Origin: Chloroflexi bacterium OLB13
GTDB lineage: Bacteria > Chloroflexota > Anaerolineae > Aggregatilineales > Phototrophicaceae
Assembly: GCA_001567485.1 (NCBI GenBank)
Contig: JZRA01000130.1
Coordinates: 1-35,858 of the forward strand
Length of the DNA stretch: 35,858 nucleotides
Direction of reading: 5' to 3'
This document shows, in pieces, positions 16,008 to 24,506 of this stretch. Under the pieces are notes generated by a model, which was given only the letters and a program-made list of their open reading frames with translations, did not search any database and was not told the DNA's origin. Each line of letters starts with the position of its first letter. Positions within the stretch are counted from its first letter, which is position 1. The position numbers were made by a program, and so were the translations under genes.

Positions 16008-16087
16008 CAGTTTTCAGGCGCCAGTTGTCAGGCTGTCCGGTTCGCATGGGGGAGGGCTGATCGCCACTCGATCACAGCTGAAAACTG
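16008..16087. repeat. CAGTT-word inverted repeat inside the importer operon
   Basis: CAGTTTTCAG (16008-16017) and CTGAAAACTG (16078-16087) are perfect inverted copies about 60 bases apart, with a further CAGTTGTCAG at 16022-16031 between them. This belongs to the same word family as the arrays at 1-84 and 26889-26986. It could fold into a stem in the transcript between the ATPase and the last permease. Confidence 0.6.
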
Positions 16088-16110
16088 ACATCTGCCCCCT
16101 GCTCACTTCA

Positions 16111-16902
16111 TTACTCGTCAAAGGTGTGTGCATCGCGCAGGAGTTCGCGCACGTGCGTCACGAGTTCAAAGTAGCGCGGCAGTTCGCGGGTTTCAAAGTT
16201 GCGCGGGTACGGCAGGTCGACATCCAGCACCGCCGTGATCCGCCCCGGACGCGGCGACATCACCACGACCCGGCTGCTCAGGAACACCGCTTCGGCGATG
16301 CTGTGCGTGACGAAGACCACGGTCGTCTGCGTCGCGTGCCAGATGCGCAGCAGTTCGAGATTCATGCGCTCGCGCGTAAACTCGTCCAGCGCGCCGAACG
16401 GCTCGTCCATCAACAGCAGCGCGGGTTGAAACGCCAGCGCGCGCGCAATCGCCACGCGCTGCTGCATGCCGCCAGAGAGCTGCCACGGGTAATGCTTGGC
16501 GAATTTGCCCAGTTCGACCAGTTCGAGCATCTCGGCGGCGCGCTTCTCACGTTCCGCCTTGTCGATGCCCATGATCTCCAGCGGAAGCTGCACATTCTTG
16601 CCGACGTTACGCCAGTCGTACAACGTCGCCGCTTGGAACACCATGCCGTAGTCACGGTCGAGACGGGCTTGAACCGGCGTCTTGCCGTTGATGACCATCT
16701 CGCCGCTGGTGGGCTGAAGCAGATCGGCGATCAGCCGCAGCAGCGTAGACTTGCCACAGCCTGACGGGCCAATCAACGATACGAACTCGCCGCGCTTGAC
16801 ATCGAGATGGATGTCTTTAAGCGCGATAACCGGATCGGCATTCTTGACGGTGAAGACTTTGTTGACGCCTTCGGCTCGGATTACTGCGGGTATCTCAGTC
16901 AT
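16111..16902 (-). CDS. ABC importer ATPase (SsuB/TauB-like)
   Basis: 263 residues with all motor motifs: Walker A GPSGCGKS (45-52), Q-loop in MVFQAATLYDW, signature LSGGMQQR (142-149), Walker B ALLLMDEP (161-168), D-loop GALDE and switch His200 (VFVTHSIAEA). The best match is the nitrate/sulfonate/NMT1-type subfamily. It sits four bases downstream of the fused permease, so translation is probably coupled. It energises import through the two permeases at 15198-15998 and 16907-18607. Confidence 0.95.
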   Translation of the reverse strand: MTEIPAVIRAEGVNKVFTVKNADPVIALKDIHLDVKRGEFVSLIGPSGCGKSTLLRLIADLLQPTSGEMVINGKTPVQARLDRDYGMVFQAATLYDWRNVGKNVQLPLEIMGIDKAEREKRAAEMLELVELGKFAKHYPWQLSGGMQQRVAIARALAFQPALLLMDEPFGALDEFTRERMNLELLRIWHATQTTVVFVTHSIAEAVFLSSRVVVMSPRPGRITAVLDVDLPYPRNFETRELPRYFELVTHVRELLRDAHTFDE

Positions 16903-16906
16903 GGCT

Positions 16907-18607
16907 TTATGCTGTGTGCGGGATAAAGCGCCGCAGAGCGACGCGCTCGATAAGGCTGACGATCACAAAAAACGCGATGCCGACCGACGCCGCCATTACG
17001 ATAGCGGCGTACAACTTCGGCGTTGAGACTTCGCTGTAACTGCTGCTGAAGTCGAGGATTGCACGGGCTAAACCCTCGCGGATGCTGGACGGCAGCTCGC
17101 CGATGATCGCCCCGACGACGCTGGCCGTCGCGCTGACCTTGAGCGCCGTGAAGATGTACGGCACGGCGGACGGAAGCCGCAGCTTGACGAAGATCGTCCA
17201 GCGTGTCGCCGCGTAGGATCGCATCAACTCGACCTGTATGTGCTTGGGCGACGTCAGCCCGCGCAGGGTGTTGATCGTCACCGGGAAGAACGTCAGGTAG
17301 GCGGCGATCACGGCGACCGATGCCGGCCCTGCCCCCAGCCAGATCACGACCATCGGCGCGATAGCGAGGATCGGCACCGTTTGCGACGCGACGACGTAAG
17401 GCAGCAGGCCGCGCTCTAACAGCCGCGAGTGCGCGAACAGCGAGCCAAGCACGAAGCCGAGCGCCGCGCCAAACGCGAACCCCAGCGCCGCCTCCGTCCA
17501 CGTGTACGCCGCGTTACCGGCCAAAATACGCACCAGCAGCATCGGCCCATTGCGCCGCGCAGGCTGCAGGAACGCCTCGGCGATACTCTGCAAGTGCGGC
17601 AGGTTCAGGTCGTTGAAAATCTTGAGGTCAAGCAGCACCCAACTGCGCGGCTCGCCCAAAAACTCGACGGCGGGATCGCCAGCGACCGCGCCCACAGGCC
17701 GGCCCACGAAGTCCGCGACCGACGACGCCGTCGCGGCGGCATCCTCGCGCGCGGCGACCGCCAACCGCCCCGGCATGTTCGGCTTGACGGGCAGGCCCAG
17801 CCGCGTCTCGTCCCGGTTGAGTGTGGTCAGCACGGTGATGCCTTCAACGTCAGCGCCGGCTTCCGTCAGCGCACCCGATTCCCCGAAAAGCGCGTCGATC
17901 TCGCCCGATTGCAGCGCCGCATAGGCCGCGTCGGGCGTGTCGTAGATCGTCGCCGCCCAAGCTGGCACGCTGGCGCGGATCGCGTAATCGTTGGCGCGTG
18001 CGAAGCCTTTGATCGCCTCGACGCCGGCAAGCAGCACCGACAGCGCCAGCAGGAACCCGACCACCCGGCCGATCGGCCGCGAGGATAGGCCCACCGCCAG
18101 CACGGTCAGGAAAACCGACACGATGCTGAACGTCAACGTGAAATCGCCTTCAACGGCCGGGATGACGAACAGCATCGACATGCAAAAGTGCATCGACAGC
18201 ATGAGCCACAGCGGGCCGAATCGCCCGGCCCGTAGGAACACCGCGCTTATCAACGCGAACAGGCTCGCCGCGCCCGCCATCAACACGACCGGCCAGCGCA
18301 TCGCGTCGACCGCCGCCGCTTCGTCCAGCACATCCTCGCCGCGCGCGGATGCCCACGATTTCGCCAGCGCCCCGAAGATCGACTCCGGGGATTCTTCCTC
18401 ACTCTGGTCAGCCATCCACGCCGCCAGCTGGCCCAGCGTCGACTCCGACACCAACGGATCGTCAGCGGTGGCGCGCATGAAGGCCACGGCGACGTTCAAC
18501 ATCAAGAGGGCGACCACCAGCGCAAACCCGCGCGCGACACTGCTTTGAACCGGGATTCTCACACGCGTGTGGATCGATGAAGATGGAAGCGCGGGGTTCT
18601 GCGCCAT
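16907..18607 (-). CDS. Fused ABC permease with N-terminal membrane and binding-protein-like segments
   Basis: 566 residues, about twice the usual permease length. The C-terminal part (about 350-566) is a normal BPD_transp_1 permease of the SsuC type with loop LTSPKHIQVELMRSYAAT then RLPSAVPYIF. The N-terminal 350 residues add about six helices (28-46, 105-124, 130-150, 155-176, 182-196 and nearby) and a soluble segment (about 205-320). Its pattern TPDAAYAALQSGEIDALFGE followed by VGRPVGAVAGDPAVEFLG resembles part of a periplasmic binding domain (SBP_bac_3-like), although too short for a complete one. It lies between the aminotransferase (seven bases upstream) and the ATPase. A sensing or tethered receptor role for the extra part is inference. 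Confidence 0.85.
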   Translation of the reverse strand: MAQNPALPSSSIHTRVRIPVQSSVARGFALVVALLMLNVAVAFMRATADDPLVSESTLGQLAAWMADQSEEESPESIFGALAKSWASARGEDVLDEAAAVDAMRWPVVLMAGAASLFALISAVFLRAGRFGPLWLMLSMHFCMSMLFVIPAVEGDFTLTFSIVSVFLTVLAVGLSSRPIGRVVGFLLALSVLLAGVEAIKGFARANDYAIRASVPAWAATIYDTPDAAYAALQSGEIDALFGESGALTEAGADVEGITVLTTLNRDETRLGLPVKPNMPGRLAVAAREDAAATASSVADFVGRPVGAVAGDPAVEFLGEPRSWVLLDLKIFNDLNLPHLQSIAEAFLQPARRNGPMLLVRILAGNAAYTWTEAALGFAFGAALGFVLGSLFAHSRLLERGLLPYVVASQTVPILAIAPMVVIWLGAGPASVAVIAAYLTFFPVTINTLRGLTSPKHIQVELMRSYAATRWTIFVKLRLPSAVPYIFTALKVSATASVVGAIIGELPSSIREGLARAILDFSSSYSEVSTPKLYAAIVMAASVGIAFFVIVSLIERVALRRFIPHTA

Positions 18608-18614
18608 GCGTAAC

Positions 18615-19916
18615 CTACTTTGAAACGTCCGCGAGGGCGCGCCCCAACAGTTCCATGCCGGTCAGCATGTCCTGCGGATCGATGTTCAGATGCGGCGTGA
18701 TACGGACGACGTTGCCGTGCAGGCCACCCTTGCCGATCAACAGGCCGTGCTTGCGCGCGACGTTGATGATCTGGGCCGTGCGCGCCGCGTCGGGGGTCTT
18801 GCTGCCATCCGGCACAACGATCTCCATACCGGTCATCAAGCCCTTGCCACGCACCTCACCGACAAACGGGAACTCGGACTGAAGTTCTTCCAACTTCTGC
18901 ATCAGCACTTGGCCCTGCTCATAGGTGTGCTGAACAAGGTTATTCTCGTCGATGTACTTCAACGTTCCCAACGTCGCCGCCATCGTGACCGGGTTGCCGC
19001 CGAACGTCGAGAAGGTCGTGCCTTTCAGCGCGTCGGCCACTTCGGGCGTCGCAATCGTCACGCCAACCGGCGAGCCGTTGCCGAGTCCTTTAGCGGACGT
19101 GATGATGTCCGGCTCGACGCCCCAATGCTCGATGCCAAACCAGTGCTGGCCGGTGCGCGTCCATGCCGTCTGCACCTCGTCGGAGATGAACAAGCCGCCG
19201 TGCTTCTTGATGATGTCGTATGCACGCTTAAAGTAGGTCGGCGGCGGCGTGATGAACCCGCCAACGCCCTGAATCGGCTCGGCCATGAACGCGGCGATCT
19301 TGCCATTGGTCAGCGTCGCGATCACCTCTTCGAGGTCGGCGATGCAGTAGTCGACGATCTCGTCCTCGGTCATATTGGCCGGGAAGCGGTAGGTATACGG
19401 GTTCTTGACGTGGCGGATGTACGGGTCGGTCACGCCGCCGATACGCCAATTGCCGTGCGCGGTCAAGCTCATGGCGGCCTGTGTACGGCCGCTGTACGCG
19501 TGGCGCAGGGTGATGATTTCCATGCTGCCGGTGTACATGCGGGCGGCGATGATCGCCGTCTCGTTCGCTTCGGTGCCGCTGTTGGTGAAATACAGCTTTT
19601 GCAGGCGGCCCGGCGCCTTGCTGGCGATCATCTCGGCGACGTCGACCATCACCGGGTTGACGTACAGCGTGCTCGTGTGCTGAACGCGCCGGAACTGCTC
19701 GATCGTGCGCTCCGTGATCTCATCGTTGCAGTGGCCGACGCTGACGGTCAGCACGCCGCCGAAGAAATCAAGATAGCGATTGCCCTCGACGTCCCAAATG
19801 TACTGGTTCTTGGCATGATCGACGATCAGCGGATTATCGCCGTACATCGGCGCGGTCGCCGGGAAAATATGCTTGTGATAACGTTCCATCAACGCGGCTT
19901 GATCAACAACAACCAT
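18615..19916 (-). CDS. Class III PLP aminotransferase (AGXT2/beta-alanine type)
   Basis: 433 residues, first gene of the importer operon. Class III signature: FISDEVQTAWTRTG with Asp246, then DIITSAKGLGNGSPVG with the PLP lysine Lys276; PLP phosphate contacts in NSGTEANE. It resembles alanine-glyoxylate aminotransferase 2 and beta-alanine/4-aminobutyrate transaminases, which remove the amino group from omega-amino acids using pyruvate, glyoxylate or 2-oxoglutarate. With a dihydropyrimidinase 7 kb away, beta-alanine or beta-aminoisobutyrate from pyrimidine breakdown is a plausible substrate; this is inference. The ATG at 19916 has GAAGAAGG upstream. Confidence 0.9.
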   Translation of the reverse strand: MVVVDQAALMERYHKHIFPATAPMYGDNPLIVDHAKNQYIWDVEGNRYLDFFGGVLTVSVGHCNDEITERTIEQFRRVQHTSTLYVNPVMVDVAEMIASKAPGRLQKLYFTNSGTEANETAIIAARMYTGSMEIITLRHAYSGRTQAAMSLTAHGNWRIGGVTDPYIRHVKNPYTYRFPANMTEDEIVDYCIADLEEVIATLTNGKIAAFMAEPIQGVGGFITPPPTYFKRAYDIIKKHGGLFISDEVQTAWTRTGQHWFGIEHWGVEPDIITSAKGLGNGSPVGVTIATPEVADALKGTTFSTFGGNPVTMAATLGTLKYIDENNLVQHTYEQGQVLMQKLEELQSEFPFVGEVRGKGLMTGMEIVVPDGSKTPDAARTAQIINVARKHGLLIGKGGLHGNVVRITPHLNIDPQDMLTGMELLGRALADVSK

Positions 19917-19963
19917 GGCACACCTTCTTCAGCTCTCTACAGTCCGATCCGTGACGGCCGAGT

Positions 19964-19988
19964 GTAACACACGACGAGAGTGTGTGAC
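19964..19988. promoter_or_regulatory. Imperfect inverted repeat, candidate operator
   Basis: GTAACACAC (19964-19972) and GTGTGTGAC (19980-19988) match as an inverted repeat at 8 of 9 positions with a 7-base spacer. The site sits 48-72 bases upstream of the aminotransferase start and about 70 bases before the GNAT gene, which is divergent, so a regulator bound here could control both directions. Confidence 0.4.
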
Positions 19989-20057
19989 AAAAGAGTTTGG
20001 GCCGCACAAAACGCGGGGATATACTGCAACAATGAAATTCCGCCGCTGGATATCGCC

Positions 20058-21040
20058 ATGCCGCATCGCCCTATCGCCCGCGTTTATCTCCGTCCTCTCC
20101 GGCCCCGCCGCGCCGCGGCCTACTGCCGGTTGATCGCCGCCTGTGCGCCGGTCGACCATATCGACCCGCGTTCGACGCTGGAGAGTCTGCCCACGCTGAA
20201 AAGCGCACGCCTGCTGATGCAGTTCGCGCCGCCCGGCAGCATGATCGGCGCGTTCTCCCGCCGGCAGTTGGTCGGCTTCATGCGCTTGATGATGTGGCCG
20301 GAACCCGGCGGCACGATGATCTACATGACTCACGCGCGTGTTCACCCGGAATTCCGCGGCCGGGGCATCGGCAGCAGCCTCATCGCGTGGGCGGAGGACT
20401 CGGTAAGGCGCATCACGAACGAAGGCATCCCCGAAGACCGCCGCCCGATCCTCGCCGCGAACGCCAGCAGCACCGAACCGGACGCGGCGCAGCTGTTGAG
20501 CGATCTCGCTTCACGCCGGCCTTTACGATGGCGCACATGCGGCTCGCCGGCCCGCTTCCCACCGGCGCGCCTGCGCTGCCATCCGGCATCGTCATCGGTT
20601 CGCCAGCCCCCGGAGACGCGCCCGCGCTGCACGCCGCGCAGGCCGGGGCGTGGGGCAGCGACCTGATCGGTGTCGCGGAAGAATCCGACGACGAGCTGAT
20701 CGCTGAGATCGCCGACCAGATCGCCCGTGGCGAGACGGCGTATTGGCGCGTGGCGCGGGACGGAGACCGGATCGCCGGGCAAATCTGGGCGCGCCTTACA
20801 GAGGTCGACGGCGTGCGCATCGGCGTGATCGACGAGGTCGATACGTCCGCCGGGTATCGGCGGCGCGGCATCGCCAGCGCGCTGGTACGCGAGGCCATCG
20901 GGACGTTCGCGGCGGCGGGATGCGCCGAGGTGCGCCTGCATACCGACGACAGCGACCGGCTGGGGGCCAAGTCCCTGTATCGAAAGCTCGGGTTCGAGAC
21001 GCTCAAAACGCATACGCGCTGGCAGCTCCCGCTGGGTTAG
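20058..21040 (+). pseudogene. Two-domain GNAT acetyltransferase broken by a one-base deletion
   Basis: Two consecutive frames encode one MshD-like double-GNAT protein. The first frame (start near ATG 20058) carries the acetyl-CoA loop HPEFRGRGIGSSL and then turns to nonsense after LLSDL near 20508. The second frame continues with FTPAFTMAHMRL and contains a second GNAT domain with VDTSAGYRRRGIASALV and LYRKLGF, ending at 21040. Adding one G at about 20508 (CTCGC to CTCGGC) restores LLSDLGFTPAF. The product would be about 328 residues and would transfer acetyl groups to an unknown amine. The break may be a real mutation or a sequencing error; both halves look otherwise undecayed. Confidence 0.85.
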
Positions 21041-21070
21041 CGCGGCGGGCCATGTGGTCGGACTCCGGCC

Positions 21071-22528
21071 TCACTCGGTCAAGAGCCGGACGACCTGCTC
21101 GCGGTGATGCGGCGGCGTCAACACAAGGACACGATCATTCGGCTCAATGACGGTCGATCCGCGCGGCACAACGATCCGGTCGCCACGGCTGATCAACATG
21201 AGCAGCGTTTCCGGCGGCAGCTCAAGGTCGATGACCTGACGCCCAAGAATGGCGCAGTTCGGCGTGACCCTGACCTCAAACATGTTGTCCTGAAACTTGC
21301 CGCGGTCAAGCAGCTCAGGCAGCAGCTCAGGCGGCGCGACCGGACGAAGATCCTGAAGCCGCAGCCAACGCGCGACCGGCGCCACCGTTGAGCCTTGCAG
21401 CAGCACGGACACCAGCACGATGAAGAACACGACGTTGAAAATCTGCTCGGCGACCCCGATGCCGGCCAGCAGCGGGAACGTGGCGAGGATCGTCGGCACC
21501 GCGCCGCGCATCCCTACCCACGCGATGTATCCCGCCACGCGCATCGGAACCCGCAGGGCGAGCAGCGGCGGTATGACACTGAGCGGCCGTGCAATCACCA
21601 TCAGGAATACGGCGATCACCAAGCCCTGTGGCGCCACCGCGAGCAGCTCCGACGGGAAAACTTGCAGGCCCAACGTAAGGAACATCACGATCTGCATCAG
21701 CCACGCCAGCCCGCCGTGGAACTGAATCAGGCTGCGCTTATGGATGAAATCGGACTCGCGCATGATGATGCCGGCGAGGTACACGGCGAGAAATCCGCTG
21801 CCGCCCAGCACGGCCGTCGTCCCGAACGTCACCCCCACCAGCGCGATCGTCAGCACCGGGTACAGGCCGTCATAATCGAGCCGGATGCGGTTCACGACCA
21901 GCAGAATCAGATTCCCCCCGACATAGCCGAACAGCACGCCCAACACGAGCTGCTGCACGAACAGCGGTATCAACCCAAGCGGATGCGACACCTGAGCGGT
22001 GATTAGCTGAATCATGCCGATGGTGAGGAACACGGCCATCGGGTCGTTGGAGCCGGACTCGACCTCAATCAAGGATTTGACGCGTGGGATCAACCGGACG
22101 CTCTGGCCGCGCAAGATGGTGAACACCGCGGCGGCGTCCGTCGAGGCGACGATCGAGCCGAGCAGGATGCCCTCCAGCGGCGTGATCCCCAGCACGACGT
22201 GCGCGCACAGCCCGACCAAGATCGCCGACGCCAGCACGCTGAACGTCGAGAGAATGCTGACCTCTCGCCAGACCCGATGCACATCAGACCACTGGGTATC
22301 GAGGCCGCCAGAGAACAGAATGGCGACCAGCGCCGTGACGCCAATTGCCTGAGTCAGCCACGGATTGTCAAACTGCAAGCCGCCCGGCCCTTCCGAGCCA
22401 AGCAGCATACCGATCACGATGAACATCAAGAGCACGGGGACGCCGGCGCGTGAGGCCAGCTTGCTGGAGACGACGCTGATGCTCAACACCAGCGCGATAA
22501 TCAGCAGGATCAATTCGATACTTATCAC
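21071..22528 (-). CDS. Cation/proton antiporter, NhaP2/CvrA type, with TrkA_C domain
   Basis: 485 residues from GTG 22528 (GGGG eight bases upstream); the extra 39 codons further upstream read as non-coding. About 12-13 membrane helices cover 1-385, with the CPA1 features NDPMAVFLTIGM and GGLDTQWSDVH. A cytoplasmic C-terminal region contains a TrkA_C-type domain (about 405-480: CAILGRQVIDLELPPETLLM and DRIVVPRGSTVIEPNDRV), which senses nucleotides in the K+/H+ antiporter group. It should exchange K+ or Na+ for H+ across the cytoplasmic membrane; which ion cannot be decided. It is convergent with the GNAT gene. Confidence 0.9.
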   Translation of the reverse strand: MISIELILLIIALVLSISVVSSKLASRAGVPVLLMFIVIGMLLGSEGPGGLQFDNPWLTQAIGVTALVAILFSGGLDTQWSDVHRVWREVSILSTFSVLASAILVGLCAHVVLGITPLEGILLGSIVASTDAAAVFTILRGQSVRLIPRVKSLIEVESGSNDPMAVFLTIGMIQLITAQVSHPLGLIPLFVQQLVLGVLFGYVGGNLILLVVNRIRLDYDGLYPVLTIALVGVTFGTTAVLGGSGFLAVYLAGIIMRESDFIHKRSLIQFHGGLAWLMQIVMFLTLGLQVFPSELLAVAPQGLVIAVFLMVIARPLSVIPPLLALRVPMRVAGYIAWVGMRGAVPTILATFPLLAGIGVAEQIFNVVFFIVLVSVLLQGSTVAPVARWLRLQDLRPVAPPELLPELLDRGKFQDNMFEVRVTPNCAILGRQVIDLELPPETLLMLISRGDRIVVPRGSTVIEPNDRVLVLTPPHHREQVVRLLTE

Positions 22529-22757
22529 GCGGAATACCCCATAGGCAGGTGGTTTTGCTTGATAACGATGCGTGATGACCGAAGCGTAAGCTCCTTGACC
22601 GGCGTTTTGCCGCGCGGCGGACAGCCAAAGCACGCCGGATTTCAAGCATGGCTAAAGTCTACTTCATCACGACCACCCGACGCATTAGATCAGTGCGTGC
22701 TTTCGTGCGAATCGGCGTAAAATAGATTCGTCTGGAACAACACACCGGAGACTGCGC

Positions 22758-23588
22758 ATGCCTGCGACGTTAGCCGACGATGTGTATGCGTACGGCCTCA
22801 GCCGCTACCCCGTCCCATACGACTCGCTCATGGTCGATACGCCCCTCGCGCGCACACACGTATTGATCAGCGGCCCCACCGACGCCCCGCCCGTCCTTCT
22901 GATTCACGGCGCGGGCATGAACGCGCTGGCGTGGATCAACCAGATCGAGCCGCTCAGCCGGCACTTTCGCGTGGTGGCGGTCGATCTGCCCGGACAATCC
23001 GGCTTGAGCGATCCGGTGCGCCTGCCGATGACCGGCAGCGGCGTCGCCGACTGGATGGCCGCGCTCTGTGACGGCCTCGGGCTTGGCGCGGTCAGCGTAT
23101 GCGGCGGATCGCTGGGCGGATGGGTGGCGCTCAAGTTCGCCAGCGCCTACCCCGACCGGATCGACAAGCTGATCTTGGTCGCGCCCGGCGGTGTGGTCAA
23201 CGTCAACTGGCCCAAGTTTATCGGACTGCTACCGGCCGTCGTGACGCGCAGAACCGACAGCTACCGCCGCTTCGTGCAGATGCTGTCAGTGCGCGAGATC
23301 GCCGGCGACGTACTCGACTTTCTGGTGCGCATGATTATGAACACGCCGGTCACGAAGGCGGTTATCCCACTGGTGCTGGACGAGCGCGTGCTCAAACATG
23401 TACGCGCCCCGATGCTGATCGTCTTGGCTGACCGCGATCTGGTCTTCCCGCTTCAGCCGCTGAAATCGCGCGCCGAGCAGTGTTGGCCCGAGGCGCGCAT
23501 CGTGACGATCAAGGACTGCGGCCACATGATCCCGCACGACCGGCCCGACGTGTTCCTGCGCGAAATCACCGAATTCTTGTGCGCGTGA
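22758..23588 (+). CDS. Alpha/beta hydrolase
   Basis: 276 residues of the alpha/beta-hydrolase fold. Oxyanion loop HGAGMNA (50-56), nucleophile elbow CGGSLGGW with Ser118, acid Asp227 in LADRDLVFP, and His256 in DCGHMIPHDRP. It resembles the MhpC/BphD/haloalkane-dehalogenase-like group; the substrate is unknown. There is no signal peptide, so it is cytoplasmic. A TAAAAT -10-like box is at 22718-22723. The stop is four bases from the convergent SUMF1-like gene. Confidence 0.88.
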   Translation: MPATLADDVYAYGLSRYPVPYDSLMVDTPLARTHVLISGPTDAPPVLLIHGAGMNALAWINQIEPLSRHFRVVAVDLPGQSGLSDPVRLPMTGSGVADWMAALCDGLGLGAVSVCGGSLGGWVALKFASAYPDRIDKLILVAPGGVVNVNWPKFIGLLPAVVTRRTDSYRRFVQMLSVREIAGDVLDFLVRMIMNTPVTKAVIPLVLDERVLKHVRAPMLIVLADRDLVFPLQPLKSRAEQCWPEARIVTIKDCGHMIPHDRPDVFLREITEFLCA

Positions 23589-23592
23589 CCGC

Positions 23593-24354
23593 TTAGCGCA
23601 GTTCCGCGTCTGTCACCACGCGAAACCCCACCGCATAACTGCTGTTGAGCGCATTGAAGCCAAACCGGTGCGATGCCCTAGCGTTGGCGGCGTCATGGCC
23701 CCACGATCCGCCGCGCATCGCTGGCCGGCCCGTCCCGGCGACGAGGATGTTCGGCGGGTTCTCGAACTCGTTGGCGCACCACTCAATCGTGTTGCCGGAC
23801 AGGTTCACGACGCCGAAGACGGTGTGAATCCCGCTGTACGCCGTAACCGGCACGGTGCGGCCGATCCCATTCTCGTGCGTGTTGCACTTCGTCGCGTCGA
23901 AGGCCGGCCCAAACGGGTACGCCCATCCGGTATCGCCAACGGCGGCCCACTGCCACTCCCACTCCGTCGGCAGGCGAACCGGTATATTGAGACGGGCCGA
24001 CAGCCAGCGGCAGAACGCCATCGCCTCATACCACGTCACGTCGGTGCGCGGGCAGTCAGGCTCCGGCCAGTGCGACGGCTTCGGCGCGGCGATGCGCTCC
24101 CGCGCGGCGCGCCAGTCCGACATCCCCATCTCCAGCTGTTCGGGCGTCAGGGCCGGCGCGTCAACGTCGGCCCACCAGCGCGGATCGGTGTAGCCATCGT
24201 CTGCGATGAACGCATCAAACTCAGCGTTGGTCACGGCGTATTTGGCGATGCGAAACGGCGCGACGGAGTATTCACCCTTCCCATCTGCAAGCGTAACCTG
24301 ACCGGCCGGAACCGGTATCCAGTCGATGTGAAATGGCGGCGCCGCTGAGGCCAT
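23593..24354 (-). CDS. SUMF1-like (formylglycine-generating-enzyme superfamily) protein lacking the catalytic cysteines
   Basis: 253 residues of the FGE-sulfatase/SUMF1 fold: DVTWYEAMAFCRWLSARL, RLPTEWEWQWAA, GVVNLSGNTIEWCANEF, and RPAMRGGSWGHDAANARASH then VGFRVVTD. In true formylglycine-generating enzymes the RGGS segment is followed by two active-site cysteines; here the corresponding positions are not Cys. It therefore belongs to the broader lectin-like or regulatory SUMF1 group and probably does not make formylglycine. No sulfatase gene is nearby. It is divergent from the GAPDH gene and has no signal peptide. Confidence 0.85.
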   Translation of the reverse strand: MASAAPPFHIDWIPVPAGQVTLADGKGEYSVAPFRIAKYAVTNAEFDAFIADDGYTDPRWWADVDAPALTPEQLEMGMSDWRAARERIAAPKPSHWPEPDCPRTDVTWYEAMAFCRWLSARLNIPVRLPTEWEWQWAAVGDTGWAYPFGPAFDATKCNTHENGIGRTVPVTAYSGIHTVFGVVNLSGNTIEWCANEFENPPNILVAGTGRPAMRGGSWGHDAANARASHRFGFNALNSSYAVGFRVVTDAELR

Positions 24355-24443
24355 GACAGGGTTCCTTCAGTGATGATGTCCGACGCGCACAGTGTACTCT
24401 CGCGGGGCGTCCGCACGAAAGGCCGGTTGGCCCGGTTGGACCG

Positions 24444-24471
24444 TTTACACACGCCTGAGGCGGGCTATACT
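24444..24471 (+). promoter_or_regulatory. Sigma-70-type promoter for GAPDH
   Basis: TTTACA (24444-24449) and TATACT (24466-24471) are 16 bases apart; the -10 ends 35 bases before the ATG at 24507, which gives a short leader with GGAGAG near the start. Confidence 0.6.
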
Positions 24472-24506
24472 AGTGGAGTACCGTTCTCTAGGTTGGAGAG
24501 TCTGTA

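Noticed and set aside
18690..19967. Long plus-strand open frame of 425 codons
   Set aside because: It is the antisense of the class III aminotransferase, with histidine/arginine/aspartate-rich shadow composition and no domain.
23593..24354. Formylglycine-generating enzyme activating a sulfatase
   Set aside because: The catalytic cysteine pair is missing and no sulfatase is encoded in the window.
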